64,000 nt of DNA from CAVPJW01 sp963705525 (GCA_963705525.1 CAVPJW010000004.1:806001-870000), one strand, 5' to 3'. Counted from the stretch's first letter, positions 28,740-38,544 are shown. Made by a program: numbers and translations. The notes: generated by a model not told the origin, from the sequence alone.

Positions 28740-31172
28740 ATGAATGATCTCGCGACTGACCTCCGCCAGAGCGTTCGCCGGCTGATCGGGCGCCCCGGCT
28801 TCACGGCCGTCGTGCTCTCCACGCTCGCCCTCGGCATCGGGGCGAATACAGCCATCTTCAGCCTCGTCAATACCATCCTGCTCAAGCCGTTCCCGTACCA
28901 CGCTCCCGATCGATTGGTGACGGTCGAGCACTATTATCCATCGCTCAACAAGATGCTTGCGCCGGTCTCTGCGCCGGGGTTCGTTGACTACCGGCAACGC
29001 ACAGACCTTTTCAGCAGCGTCGCGATCGAGGCGGGATGGAATGCGAACCTGACCGGCTCTGGCGAACCCGAACGTCTGGCTGGCTCGCAAGTGTCAGGGC
29101 TCTACTTCTCGACGCTTGGTGTGGACGCCGCCCTCGGCCGGACCATCCGACCGGGAGAGGATGAGGCCGGTCGTCACCACGTCGCGGTGATCAGTGACGG
29201 ACTGTGGCGCAGACACTTCGGCGCCGAACCGGGCATCCTCGGGCGAACCCTCGTCATCAATGGAGAACGCTATGAAGTCGTCGGCGTAATGCCGAAAGGC
29301 TTCCGCGATTTCTGGAGTCGAACGATCGAGGTATGGGCGCCACTCGTCCTCGCACCTGAAGAGTTTGCGGACAATCACCGGACGTGGGAGTCGTACGCGC
29401 TGACGGCGCGTCTCAGAGACGACGTCTCGGCGGGCTCGGCTCAGGTCAGATTGACCGCGCTCGCCGAGCAGCTGAAGAAACAGTATCCGGACAACTACCC
29501 GCCGGACTGGACCCTCACCGTCACACCGCTCGCTGACAAGGCCACCGGCAGCGTCAGGCCTGCCCTGCTCGTCCTGCTGGGTGCCGTCGGCTTCGTGTTG
29601 CTCATCGCGTGCGCAAACGTGGCGAATCTGTACCTGGCGCGGTCAGCGGCCGGACAGAAGGAAGTCGCGATTCGAACGGCGCTCGGCGCGAGCCGCGGCC
29701 GCATCGTCCGGCAGGTTCTGACCGAGACGCTGCTCGTCAGCGTCGTGGGGGCGGGACTGGGCGTCCTGCTGGCATCTTTCGGCGTGCAGGCGCTCGTGGC
29801 GCTCGATCTCGACAGCCTGCCGCGTGTGGACGAGCTCGGCATCGACTGGAGAGTCCTGGTCTTTTCGACCCTCGTCGGCATGGCGACCGGTGTCCTGTTT
29901 GGCCTCGTGCCGGCAATTCGCGTATCGCGAGCCGATGTGCACGAGACGCTCAAGGAGGGCGGCCGCGGGACGAGCGACACGTCCGGCCTCGCCCTCCGGC
30001 GCGCGCTGGTGGTCGCCGAGGTGGGACTCGCGCTCACACTCCTCGTCGGCGCCGGACTGCTCATCAAGAGCTTCGCCCGGCTGCAGGACGTCGCGCCAGG
30101 ATTTGATTCGTCCAACCTGCTGACGCTGACCTTATCGCTGCCGGAGTCGAAATATGCGACTGCTGCGCAGCAGATCGCCTTCTACGATCGCGTGCTCGAG
30201 CGCGTCGCGACGGTTCCTGGCGTCGCGGCGGTCGGCGCGATCTCCAATCTGCCGTTCGGTGGCACGTGGTGGACCGGTGGTTTTCAGGTCGAGGGCTACC
30301 AGCAGCCGCCCGGTCAGCCGGGGCCGCACGGCGACCTCCGAACCGTGAGCGCCAACTATTTCAAGGCGCTGCGCATTCCGTTGATCAAGGGCCGCGTTTT
30401 CACGAACCAGGACGGACCCGACACGATGAAGATCGCCGTGGTCGATGAGCTGTTCGCGAAGAGGTACTGGTCGGGTCTCGATCCGATCGGCCGGCGCATC
30501 AACTATGACGGCACTCCTGAACGGCCGAACTGGCGTCAGGTCGTCGGCGTCGTGGGTCACACCAAACACGAAGCCTTGAATGCCGAGCCCCGAGTGCAAC
30601 TGTTCATTCCTTTTCGCCAGCTCGGCTCGAGGGAAATGTCGCTGGCGCTCCGGAGCGAGACCCGAGATCCACTCAGTCTCGTCAGCTCGGTCGTGCCGGC
30701 GATCCACGAAATTGATCGCGATCAACCCGTCGACCGCATCCGGACCATGGATGCGCTCGTGACGCGATCGATGGATGAGCGCCGACTCTCGACCTGGTTG
30801 CTCGGCTTATTTGCGGCCACCGCCCTCGTCCTGGCCTCGATTGGGATCTATGGCGTGATGGCGTACTCGGTCGCGCAGCGCACGCGCGAACTGGGCATCA
30901 GGATGGCCCTCGGCGCCGAACGTCACCGGGTTCTGCGAATGGTCATGGGCCAGGGCATGTTGCTCGCGGTCATTGGTACCGTGCTCGGCCTGATCGGCGC
31001 CTACGTTCTGACGGCCGCCATCGAAAGTCAGCTCTACGGAGTGCGGTCCACCGATCTGACGACGTTCTCGCTGGTGTCCGTTTTGCTGCTCGTGACGGCC
31101 GCCCTGGCGAACTGTCTTCCCGCGCTTCGAGCCACTCGGATCGATCCGGTCGTCGCACTCAGAAACGAGTGA
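28740..31172 (+). CDS. ADOP-family orphan permease (complete)
   Basis: 810 residues: a double-length MacB-like permease. First half: helix 1 with ALGIGANTAIFSLV, a periplasmic MacB_PCD domain (about 50-260), then a three-helix FtsX core (LVLLGAVGFVLLIACANVANL, VGAGLGVLLASFG, LVFSTLVGMATGVLFGLVPA). Second half (from about 420): ALVVAEVGLALTLLVGAGLL, a second periplasmic domain, and a second FtsX core (LLGLFAATALVLASIGIYGVMAY, LRMVMGQGMLLAVIGTVLGL, ending VVALRNE). No ATPase gene is adjacent. It is a paralogue of the edge fragment at 1-422. Substrate unknown. Confidence 0.93.
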   Translation: MNDLATDLRQSVRRLIGRPGFTAVVLSTLALGIGANTAIFSLVNTILLKPFPYHAPDRLVTVEHYYPSLNKMLAPVSAPGFVDYRQRTDLFSSVAIEAGWNANLTGSGEPERLAGSQVSGLYFSTLGVDAALGRTIRPGEDEAGRHHVAVISDGLWRRHFGAEPGILGRTLVINGERYEVVGVMPKGFRDFWSRTIEVWAPLVLAPEEFADNHRTWESYALTARLRDDVSAGSAQVRLTALAEQLKKQYPDNYPPDWTLTVTPLADKATGSVRPALLVLLGAVGFVLLIACANVANLYLARSAAGQKEVAIRTALGASRGRIVRQVLTETLLVSVVGAGLGVLLASFGVQALVALDLDSLPRVDELGIDWRVLVFSTLVGMATGVLFGLVPAIRVSRADVHETLKEGGRGTSDTSGLALRRALVVAEVGLALTLLVGAGLLIKSFARLQDVAPGFDSSNLLTLTLSLPESKYATAAQQIAFYDRVLERVATVPGVAAVGAISNLPFGGTWWTGGFQVEGYQQPPGQPGPHGDLRTVSANYFKALRIPLIKGRVFTNQDGPDTMKIAVVDELFAKRYWSGLDPIGRRINYDGTPERPNWRQVVGVVGHTKHEALNAEPRVQLFIPFRQLGSREMSLALRSETRDPLSLVSSVVPAIHEIDRDQPVDRIRTMDALVTRSMDERRLSTWLLGLFAATALVLASIGIYGVMAYSVAQRTRELGIRMALGAERHRVLRMVMGQGMLLAVIGTVLGLIGAYVLTAAIESQLYGVRSTDLTTFSLVSVLLLVTAALANCLPALRATRIDPVVALRNE

Positions 31173-31197
31173 ACGGCGGTCCCCGACGCGGGTCTAG

Positions 31198-31203
31198 TAC
31201 AAT
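31198..31203 (+). promoter_or_regulatory. -10-like hexamer before the TPR kinase
   Basis: TACAAT ends 8 nt before the GTG start. No -35 is recognisable. If used, the mRNA would be leaderless or nearly so, as predicted for the HTH gene at 8388. The same hexamer occurs at 40405-40410, before the MATE gene. Confidence 0.35.
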
Positions 31204-31211
31204 GGACCCGC

Positions 31212-33515
31212 GTGAAACTTCAGTCCGGCGCAAAGATCCTGCAGTACGAGATCGTCGAGCCGATCGGCGCAGGCGGCATGGGCGAGGTGTATCGTGCGCG
31301 CGACACTCGCCTCGATCGTGACGTCGCGATCAAGGTGCTCTCGGATCATCTCGAAAGCGACCCCGAGATGCGCAAGCGCTTCGAGCGCGAGGCGCGCGCC
31401 GTCGCCGCGCTTTCCCACCCTGGCATTCTCTCCATCCACGAGCTGGCGGTCGTGGACGGGCGCTCGATAGCGGTCATGGAACTGCTCCAGGGGGAAAGTC
31501 TGCGAGCCCGGTTGCACCGCGCGGGGCCGATGCCGTGGCGCGATGCCGCCCTGCTGGGCGCGCAGACCGCTGACGCGCTGGCTGCCGCCCACGCGAAGGA
31601 CATCATCCACCGCGACCTCAAGCCGGAGAACATTTTCATCACTCCCGACGGCCGGCCGAAAATACTGGACTTCGGGCTCGCGCGCTCGACGCATCCCCTC
31701 TCGGGCGCCGACGACGTGACGCACGCGAGTGATGCGGTGACCGAGCCGGGGCGCCTCATGGGCACACTCGGCTACATGGCACCGGAACAGGTTCGGGGTC
31801 TGGAGGTCACGACCGCCTCGGACATTTTCGCGTTCGGCTGCACCCTCGCCGAAATGGTCACGGGCGAGCGACCGTTCAACCGGCCGACGCCGGCAGAGAC
31901 GCTCGCCGCGATTCTCAGGGACGATCCTCCTAATCTCACGCGCGCCGCGCCCGACGCGCCCCAGGAATTCACGCGCGTCGTCGGGCACTGCCTGGAGAAA
32001 GGCGCGGCAGATCGATTTCAGTCGGCGACCGACGTCGCGCTCGCGCTCCGCGCCCTGCTCAACGAATCGGGCAGCATCGAAGCACCGGCGCCCAGACGCA
32101 AGTCGGCCTCCAGGCGCACGACCAATTCGCTGGCGGTGCTGCCCTTCGTCAACGTCGGCGGCGATCCGTCCACCGAATATCTGGCCGACGGCATCACCGA
32201 AAGCATCATCAACAGCCTGTCCCAGCTCCCTCGTTTGAGAGTCACGCCGCGCAGTACCGTGTTCCGTTACCGGGATCCTGACGTGGACCTGAAGAGCGCC
32301 GGCCTGGCCATGAACGTACGGACCGTCGTCACGGGCCGTGTCGTGCACCAGGCCGAGATGCTCAACGTGCAGGCCGAGCTCGTTGACGTGGTCCGCGAGT
32401 CGCAGATCTGGGGCGACCAGTTCCGCTATCCGATGAGCGAGATCTTTGCCGTGCAGGAGCAGATTGCCTGGCAGATCTCGGAGGCCCTTCGCATCAGACT
32501 CACGGGCGAAGAAAAGAAGCGGCTCAAGCGCCGGGCAACGGGAAATACCGAGGCGTACCAGGAGTACATGCGCGGACGGCACCAATGGGGAAAGTGGACG
32601 CCCGAAGGGTTCCAGAACGCGGTCGGACACTTCGAGCGGGCGATCGAGATCGACCCGCTCTACGCGCAGGCCTACTCCGGTCTCGGTGACGTGTATGGAG
32701 CCATGGCGTATTACGGGTTCCTGCCTCCGCAGATCGGCATGCCGCGCGCCGAGGCGGCAGCATTCCGCGCCCTGGAGCTCGATCCCAATCTCGCCGAAGC
32801 CCACGTCACTGTCGGCATGGTGCAGATGCTGCATCGCTGGAAGTGGGACGATGCGGAGCGAGCGATGCGCCGCGCGATCGAACTGAACCCACGCTACGCG
32901 CAGGCGCATGTGTTTTACGGACTCTTGCTCATTGCGTTCGGCCGGCTCGATGAGAGCCTGGAGCATGCGAAGCGCGCGGCGCAGATCGATCCTCTCGCGC
33001 CGATGGCGCAGGTCGGTCTGGCGTGGGTGCTCTACTTCTGCCGCCGCTACGCCGAATCGCTCGAGCAACTCCGTCTGGTTCTTCAGACGTACCCGGGGTG
33101 GGCCGAGGCGTATACGATGATCGCGCTCAATCTCGAGAGGCTCGGCCAATACGATCGTGCCTCAGCCGCGTGGCAGAACGCAGCGGGAGGTTTCGGCGTG
33201 AGCTCCGACGAGGCGGCGAGCTACGCAGCGCCGAACGCGAGCGCGCGCGAGTATTTCGAGATGCGGCTCCATCAGCTCGAAGCGGCGGCGCAGTCGCGAT
33301 ATGTCCCGCCGTACTACTTCTCCGGCCTCTATGCGGAGCTCGGCCAGCTTGACGAAGCGTTTGCCTGGCTGGACAAAGCACTGGATGAACATGCGGGCCA
33401 GGCCGTGTTCCTCCACGCCGATCCAATCGCTGATCCCTTACGCGCTGATCCCCGATACGAACAGGCGATTGCGCGTCTCGGGCTTTCGGCATTCCTTCCC
33501 CGGACTGAACAGTAG
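31212..33515 (+). CDS. Soluble Ser/Thr protein kinase with TolB-like and TPR domains
   Basis: 767 residues from GTG 31212. Kinase domain about 12-280: IGAGGMGEVYRAR glycine loop, Lys41 in VAIKVL, HRDLKPEN with Asp135, DFG at 153-155, and MAPEQ. All catalytic residues are present. Residues about 305-430 are a TolB/FlgO-like domain often found with adenylate cyclases and kinases (LAVLPFVNVGGDPSTEYLADGITESIINSLS, VRTVVTGRV). Residues about 440-760 are TPR repeats (AIEIDPLYAQAYSGLGDVYG, ALELDPNLAEAHVTVG, AIELNPRYAQAHVFYG). No transmembrane helix separates kinase from sensor, so it appears cytoplasmic. Target and signal are unknown. It lies 39 bp downstream of the ADOP permease. Confidence 0.93.
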   Translation: MKLQSGAKILQYEIVEPIGAGGMGEVYRARDTRLDRDVAIKVLSDHLESDPEMRKRFEREARAVAALSHPGILSIHELAVVDGRSIAVMELLQGESLRARLHRAGPMPWRDAALLGAQTADALAAAHAKDIIHRDLKPENIFITPDGRPKILDFGLARSTHPLSGADDVTHASDAVTEPGRLMGTLGYMAPEQVRGLEVTTASDIFAFGCTLAEMVTGERPFNRPTPAETLAAILRDDPPNLTRAAPDAPQEFTRVVGHCLEKGAADRFQSATDVALALRALLNESGSIEAPAPRRKSASRRTTNSLAVLPFVNVGGDPSTEYLADGITESIINSLSQLPRLRVTPRSTVFRYRDPDVDLKSAGLAMNVRTVVTGRVVHQAEMLNVQAELVDVVRESQIWGDQFRYPMSEIFAVQEQIAWQISEALRIRLTGEEKKRLKRRATGNTEAYQEYMRGRHQWGKWTPEGFQNAVGHFERAIEIDPLYAQAYSGLGDVYGAMAYYGFLPPQIGMPRAEAAAFRALELDPNLAEAHVTVGMVQMLHRWKWDDAERAMRRAIELNPRYAQAHVFYGLLLIAFGRLDESLEHAKRAAQIDPLAPMAQVGLAWVLYFCRRYAESLEQLRLVLQTYPGWAEAYTMIALNLERLGQYDRASAAWQNAAGGFGVSSDEAASYAAPNASAREYFEMRLHQLEAAAQSRYVPPYYFSGLYAELGQLDEAFAWLDKALDEHAGQAVFLHADPIADPLRADPRYEQAIARLGLSAFLPRTEQ

Positions 33516-33540
33516 CCAGACTGAAACCCTCACGTCCTTC

Positions 33541-34917
33541 CTACTGCCGCACGTCGGGCCCTTCCCCACGACCGTATCCCGTGATCACCGCCACGATGAG
33601 GATGGCCAGAAGACCCCAGGAGTACGTGTTGTGCAGCCCGACGACGAGCGGCGAGAGCCTGGGCATGCCAAGCGTCGCACCGGTGGCCGTCGTGCTCGCG
33701 GCGATCACGGTGGGGATGAAGTACGGCAGGAGGAACGGGTACGTACAGACCGCGACATCCAGGAGATTGGCGCGCCGGTACGCGCTCAGTCCGAACGACG
33801 TGCCGGTTTCCCGCGCAAAGTCGCCGACCGTCAGGATGGCCACGACGCTGTGCGTGGTCACGAGAACGGCCGCACTCACCGACCCGACAATCCAGATCTC
33901 GGCGTCGCGCACCGACCGCGCATGCCGACGCGCGAGCGCGACGAGGCGCGCGAGCGCATCGGTTGCGGTGAGCGTCGAGACGAGGCCAACCAGCAGGATC
34001 GTGAAGATCGAGACGCCAACGGCGCGATCGATGCCCTCGATGATCAACCCCTTCGCCGTGAAACTCCCCGGCTCGACACGCAGGAGATCGCGCGGCGACA
34101 GGAGTCCGAGCGCGAGCCCGATGGCGGTCGCGGCCATCGCACCCGTCAGCAACCCCTCAATCAGATGCCGCTTCTTGAGCAGCATCGTGACGACCAGCGC
34201 GGGGACGAGGACCATCGGCAGCGCGCGCGGCAGCGCCGTGACGTCCGGCCGCGGCATCGCCGCCTGATCGACGGCGGCGCCGGCTCCTCCGATGAAGGCG
34301 GTGATCAGGATCGCCGCGAGGCCCGCGGGTAGTACGTACTTCAACCGGCTGCGGACTACGCCGCCGATGTCGGCTCCTTGCGTACCAGATGACGCGATGG
34401 TGGTGTCGGAGATAGGTGAAATGCTGTCGCCGAATGTCGCGCCTCCGAGAATCGCGCCCATCAGGACGGCCGGCGCGGCGGCCACGGCTGCGCCAACGGG
34501 ATAAAGAAGCGGCGCGCACAGAAGCAGCGTCCCGAGGCTGGTTCCCGTGGAGGTCGCGACGACGGCGCAGACGACGAAGGCCGCGGAAGCGAACCAGCCG
34601 CCGGTCAGCCCGATGACCTGGGTGAGCCACACAAGTGCCTGGATGAAGCCGCTGGCGCCCATCAACGCTCCGAGAATGCCGGCCAGGAGCCACGCCATGA
34701 TCATGAGCATGACGATCGGCTGGCTCATCGCGGCGAGGAGCGTCTCGCAGAATTTCGGCCGGTCGCGCGCCAGCAGCAGGCCGAGCGCGAGCGCGGCCAC
34801 CAGCACCGGCCAGAACCCCCGTTCGTCCGGCGCGCCAGACAGGCCGAGCCAGGCGACGCCGGAGAGGAAGACGACAAACGGCGCGAACGCGCCGACAAGG
34901 CCGCCATAGAATGTCAT
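33541..34917 (-). CDS. NhaC-family Na+/H+ antiporter-like transporter
   Basis: 458 residues from ATG 34917 (upstream in-frame starts add a hydrophilic, low-similarity extension). It has about a dozen hydrophobic segments and the NhaC hallmark GGATFGDSISPISDTTIASS in the middle, plus SFTAKGLIIEGI and the conserved FLLPYFIP. Relatives exchange Na+ with H+ or a malate/lactate pair. Its start is divergent from the TIGR04076-type gene with a 49-bp gap. Confidence 0.88.
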   Translation of the reverse strand: MTFYGGLVGAFAPFVVFLSGVAWLGLSGAPDERGFWPVLVAALALGLLLARDRPKFCETLLAAMSQPIVMLMIMAWLLAGILGALMGASGFIQALVWLTQVIGLTGGWFASAAFVVCAVVATSTGTSLGTLLLCAPLLYPVGAAVAAAPAVLMGAILGGATFGDSISPISDTTIASSGTQGADIGGVVRSRLKYVLPAGLAAILITAFIGGAGAAVDQAAMPRPDVTALPRALPMVLVPALVVTMLLKKRHLIEGLLTGAMAATAIGLALGLLSPRDLLRVEPGSFTAKGLIIEGIDRAVGVSIFTILLVGLVSTLTATDALARLVALARRHARSVRDAEIWIVGSVSAAVLVTTHSVVAILTVGDFARETGTSFGLSAYRRANLLDVAVCTYPFLLPYFIPTVIAASTTATGATLGMPRLSPLVVGLHNTYSWGLLAILIVAVITGYGRGEGPDVRQ

Positions 34918-34966
34918 ACGTACCTGTGCCGCTCCCGACCGGGTTCCCATGGTGGATGAGGATGAT

Positions 34967-35326
34967 ATGACAAACGTGGATGACGAGTTTGCTTTGTACG
35001 ACTTGCGCATCGAGGTGGTCGCCACTGCTCGCCCGATGATCTGCAGTCATCGCGCGGGTGACTATTTCGAGCTTTCGGGCGAGAATCTCTCCTTCCCTCC
35101 AGGGCAGACCTTCCCGATTTATCCGCTTGCCGCGCTCCTGCCGCTTTTGCCGGCGAAACAGCGCGAGACGCACCTGAACGACTGGATGACGACCGACACC
35201 GACATCGCGTGCCCGGATCCGCACTGCGGAGGCGTCTTTCGCATCACGCGACTCGGCAAGCGGATCTTTCGTCACAGCGACGTGACGGCGGTGCCGCTGC
35301 CCGGTCCTCGGGCGAAAGGGCGGTGA
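34967..35326 (+). CDS. TIGR04076-type small protein
   Basis: 119 residues from ATG 34967, preceded by GAGGA at good spacing; an ATG at 34949 would add six residues. It reads YDLRIEVVATARPMICSHRAGDYFELSG, then FPIYPLAALLPLLPAK, and TDIACPDPHCGGVFRITRLGK. The Cys-bearing C-terminal strand (ACPDP) and central hydrophobic stretch fit the TIGR04076 family, of unknown function. Its stop is 1 bp before the aldo/keto reductase start, so the two are an operon. I recall this pairing from other bacteria, which suggests a shared role. Confidence 0.7.
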   Translation: MTNVDDEFALYDLRIEVVATARPMICSHRAGDYFELSGENLSFPPGQTFPIYPLAALLPLLPAKQRETHLNDWMTTDTDIACPDPHCGGVFRITRLGKRIFRHSDVTAVPLPGPRAKGR

Positions 35327-35327
35327 C

Positions 35328-36371
35328 ATGGAACGAATCGAGCTCGCACCTGGCTACTCGATCTCGCGCGTCATCAAGGGCGGGTGGCAGCTGGCGGGCG
35401 GCCATGGGACGATTGTGCCCGCGCGTGCGATTGACGACATGTTTCGCTTCGTCGAGGCCGGCATCACGACATTCGACTGCGCGGATATCTACACCGGCGT
35501 CGAGGAATTGATTGGAGCGTTTCGCACTCAGTACGCGCGGCGCTTCGGATCGCAGGCGCTGGACACTATTCAGGTGCACACGAAGTTCGTGCCGAATCTC
35601 GACGCTCTCTCGTCCATTGATCACCAGACCGTCGAGCGCACGATCGACAGGTCCCTGTCACGTTTGGGCGTCGAGCGGCTCGACCTCGTGCAGTTCCACT
35701 GGTGGGATCTCGAAGTGCCACGGTTCGTCGAGATCGCGACCGGCCTTGCCGATCTGCAGCGCCGGGGCAAGATTCGGCTGATAGGGCTCACCAATTTCGA
35801 GGTCGCCGCCGTGCGCGCGATCGTCGAGGCCGGCGTCCCGATCGCTTCCCATCAGGTGCAGTACTCCCTGCTCGATCGACGCCCGGCCCACGGGATGGTC
35901 GATTTCTGCCGGACGCACGGCATTCAGCTCCTCTGCTACGGAACGGTCGCGGGAGGATTTCTCGCAGAGCGGTACCTCGACGCGACCGAGCCTCACCCGC
36001 CGCACGAAAACCGGTCCCTGACGAAATACCACCTCATCATCGACGAGTTCGGAGGGTGGACCAGCTTCCAGGAGCTCCTGCACGCCGTTGACGCAATCGC
36101 TCGATCGCACGGCGTTGGCATCGCCGAGATCTCGGCGAGGTGGACACTCGATCAAGCTGGCGTGGCCGCGGCCATCGTTGGAGCACGGAGCAGCGCGCAC
36201 ATCCCGACCTTGAAGGCCATTCCCGGACTGAAATTGAGCGATGACGACCGGAAGGTGATCGAACGCATCCTGGCCGCTCGGCCCGGACCCGAGGGCGACG
36301 TCTACCAGCTCGAACGGATCAAGGGCGGCCATCATGCCGGCATCATGCGGTACAACTTGAACGTGAGCTGA
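35328..36371 (+). CDS. Aldo/keto reductase
   Basis: 347 residues with an AKR TIM barrel: GITTFDCADIYTGVEELIGAF carries the catalytic Asp-Tyr, VHTKFVPN the lysine, and DLVQFHWWD the region of the catalytic His. LIGLTNF and the C-terminal cofactor segment VAAAIVGARSSAHI (phosphate-binding S/R) follow. NAD(P)H-dependent reduction of an aldehyde or ketone is expected; the substrate is unknown. It is coupled to the TIGR04076-type gene upstream. Confidence 0.9.
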   Translation: MERIELAPGYSISRVIKGGWQLAGGHGTIVPARAIDDMFRFVEAGITTFDCADIYTGVEELIGAFRTQYARRFGSQALDTIQVHTKFVPNLDALSSIDHQTVERTIDRSLSRLGVERLDLVQFHWWDLEVPRFVEIATGLADLQRRGKIRLIGLTNFEVAAVRAIVEAGVPIASHQVQYSLLDRRPAHGMVDFCRTHGIQLLCYGTVAGGFLAERYLDATEPHPPHENRSLTKYHLIIDEFGGWTSFQELLHAVDAIARSHGVGIAEISARWTLDQAGVAAAIVGARSSAHIPTLKAIPGLKLSDDDRKVIERILAARPGPEGDVYQLERIKGGHHAGIMRYNLNVS

Positions 36372-36394
36372 TGGCAGGAGTCAGACCGTCGGGA

Positions 36395-36472
36395 TCGAGG
36401 CTTCGGGCTACAGGCTTCGGGTCCAGTCGCCTCCGGTTGCCCAGCCGCTGACCTCCGGAGCCTGAAAGCCAA
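36395..36472. repeat. Degenerate AGCCYGA heptamer array, minus orientation then plus
   Basis: GGCTTCGGGCTACAGGCTTC (complement of AGCCTGT-AGCCCGA-AGCC) near 36398-36420 is followed by CCGGAGCCTGAAAGCC at 36455-36470, again an inverted pair, between two same-strand genes. The unit is the same as at 16994-17151. Confidence 0.65.
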
Positions 36473-36478
36473 CTACAC

Positions 36479-37672
36479 ATGAGGACCAGCGCGGATGTCG
36501 TCATCATCGGCGGCGGGTGCATGGGCGCCAGCACGGCCTTCCACCTGGCGCGCCTTGGCATCCACGACGTCGTGCTGGTCGAGCGAGAGACGCTGCTTGG
36601 TTCGGGATCGACCGGCCGCAACGCAGGCGGCGTGCGACACCAGTTTTCACACGAGGCGAACATCCGTCTCTCGCTCGAATCGATCCACCTCTTCGAACGA
36701 TTCCGGGACGAAGTGGGTTACGAGGTGGATTTTCACCAGGACGGCTATCTCTTTCTGCTGTCCGATCCCGACAGCGTTCAAGGATTCCGTCGGAACATGG
36801 AGATGCAACGCCGGCTGGGCATTGACGTGTCGTGGCTGGATCCGCACGAGGCGGCACGCCTCGCGCCAGGCCTGAACGTCGAGGGCCTCGCCGGCGCAAC
36901 GTTCTGCGCCCGCGACGGCATCGTCGATCCAAACGGCGTGACGGTTGGCTTTGCGAAAGCCGCCGCGCGGGCCGGAGCCGAGATCGTCCGCGAGACAGAC
37001 GTGACCGGGATTTCTGTGCGCGCCGGACGCATCGAAGGGGTGAGCACGACGAAGGGCGACATCGCGACGCCGATCGTCGTGAATGCGGCGGGTCCTTACG
37101 CGCGGATCGTGGGCGAAATGGCTGGGGTGCGCATACCTGTGGACCCGTACAAGCGACATATCTTCATCGCGCAACCGCCGGCAGGCACGAGCTGGGACAA
37201 CCCGACGCCCGCGGCACCTGATGCCGAACGCGTGCCGACTAACCGCATCATGGTGATCGACTTCGAGACCACGTTCTACTTCCACCGCGAGGGCGCGAAC
37301 ATGCTGTTCGGCATGGGCGACCCGAAGGAACCGTCCGGGTTCGATACCACCGTCAACTGGGAATTTCTCGAACGCATTACGCCGGTGGCGGTGCGGCGTC
37401 TCCCCGCGCTCGCCGATGCGGCCGTGTCACACGCGTGGGCTGGTCTCTACGAGATCACGCCGGACGCGATGCCGATCATCGGTTCGGTCGAGGAGGTGAC
37501 AGGGCTCTTCCTGATCAACGGGTTCAGCGGCCACGGCTTCCAGCATTCGCCTGCCGCTGGGAGGATTCTCGCGGACGTCATCGCCGGCCGCGACTCCGGC
37601 TTCGACCTCTCGCCTTTTGACTTCCGCCGGTTCAAACACCCCGATCTGACGCGTGAAGGTTACGTCGTCTGA
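36479..37672 (+). CDS. FAD-dependent amine/sarcosine-type oxidoreductase (DAO family)
   Basis: 397 residues. The FAD Rossmann motif is ADVVIIGGGCMGASTAFHLA, followed by VVLVERETLLGSGSTGRNAGGVRHQF, typical of the sarcosine oxidase beta/glycine oxidase group. IVVNAAGPYARIVG and the C-terminal GLYEITPDAMPIIGSV plus GFSGHGFQHSPAAGRILAD complete the fold. It oxidises a secondary or primary amine such as an N-methyl amino acid; the exact substrate is not readable. No signal peptide. Its 3' end overlaps the convergent NmrA-type gene by 13 bp. Confidence 0.92.
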   Translation: MRTSADVVIIGGGCMGASTAFHLARLGIHDVVLVERETLLGSGSTGRNAGGVRHQFSHEANIRLSLESIHLFERFRDEVGYEVDFHQDGYLFLLSDPDSVQGFRRNMEMQRRLGIDVSWLDPHEAARLAPGLNVEGLAGATFCARDGIVDPNGVTVGFAKAAARAGAEIVRETDVTGISVRAGRIEGVSTTKGDIATPIVVNAAGPYARIVGEMAGVRIPVDPYKRHIFIAQPPAGTSWDNPTPAAPDAERVPTNRIMVIDFETTFYFHREGANMLFGMGDPKEPSGFDTTVNWEFLERITPVAVRRLPALADAAVSHAWAGLYEITPDAMPIIGSVEEVTGLFLINGFSGHGFQHSPAAGRILADVIAGRDSGFDLSPFDFRRFKHPDLTREGYVV

Positions 37673-38544
37673 ACGCGACCCTCGGCCCGCCACACGGCCG
37701 CGATCTCAGACGCAAACTGATCGTACGTGCGGAGATCGTGGCCCACGGCCCGTCGGGCGCGCGCGCGATCGGCATCCGTCCCGCGGAATCCGTGCTCCTG
37801 AAAATACTTGAACATGATTTGCAGGTCTCTGATCATCCATTCGGGAAGGATGTCGCGCACTTGCCGACCCCAGATGTCCAGATCGTTGCCGATGTAGCGG
37901 ACGCCCTGCCCGATTCTTCGGCTGAGCACTTCGGCGACCTTGTCTCCGTTGAGATCGTCGGGACCGTGGAGCGGGTACTCCTGACCGTCGTGCCCTGAAT
38001 CGAGCAGCGCAGCGACGGCCGCATCGGCGATGTCCCGCACATCCACGCGGCTCAGGCCGATGTCGCCGATCGGTGCGGGATAGATGCCGTACGTGAGGAT
38101 CGCGTCACGCATCGAAATGTCGTTCTGAAAGAAATTATTCGGCCGCAGGATTGTGTACGAGAGGCCCGAGTGTTTGATGGCCTGCTCGATGGGAATCTTG
38201 CTCGCGAAGTGCGGGATGTGCGTCGAGCCCGCGGGCATGGCGACGGACTGATAGACAATGCGATCGACCCGAGCGCCCTTCGCAGCGCGCACGCCGCCCT
38301 GTCCCTGCCGGGTTTCCTCCTGAGATACGGTCGTCACGAGGAACACGGCGTTCGTTCCCGCCATCAATCGCGTGAGGCTGTCGGGGCGCATCAGGTCGCC
38401 CACGACGGCTTTGACACCCTCGGGCAGCGCTTTCGCTCGATCGGCTGATCTGGTGAGCACCGACACGTTCGCTCCCCTCGCGAGGAGTCCCTTGACCACT
38501 TCGCGACCCACGGTTCCCGTCCCGCCGATGACCATGACATTCAT
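37660..38544 (-). CDS. NmrA/SDR-atypical NAD(P)-binding protein
   Basis: 294 residues from ATG 38544, preceded by GAGGG at 7 nt (a GTG four codons upstream is the alternative). The Rossmann motif is VMVIGGTGTVGREVVKGLLARG, then VLTRSADRAKAL and VVGDLMRPDSL. The active-site-like segment is IVYQSVAMPAG and the lower fold has YTILRPNNFFQN and RVDVRDIADAAVAAL. Members act as redox-sensing regulators, NAD(P)H:quinone oxidoreductases or epimerase-like enzymes. No classical SDR YxxxK is present. Confidence 0.85.
   Translation of the reverse strand: MNVMVIGGTGTVGREVVKGLLARGANVSVLTRSADRAKALPEGVKAVVGDLMRPDSLTRLMAGTNAVFLVTTVSQEETRQGQGGVRAAKGARVDRIVYQSVAMPAGSTHIPHFASKIPIEQAIKHSGLSYTILRPNNFFQNDISMRDAILTYGIYPAPIGDIGLSRVDVRDIADAAVAALLDSGHDGQEYPLHGPDDLNGDKVAEVLSRRIGQGVRYIGNDLDIWGRQVRDILPEWMIRDLQIMFKYFQEHGFRGTDADRARARRAVGHDLRTYDQFASEIAAVWRAEGRVQTT

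Noticed and set aside
28740..31172. MacB of a MacAB-TolC exporter
   Set aside because: There is no ATPase domain and no adjacent MacA or ATPase gene; the double-length permease matches the ADOP orphan type.
31194..33149. 651-residue minus-strand open frame
   Set aside because: Antisense to the TPR kinase; no domains, and the kinase motifs on the plus strand are complete.
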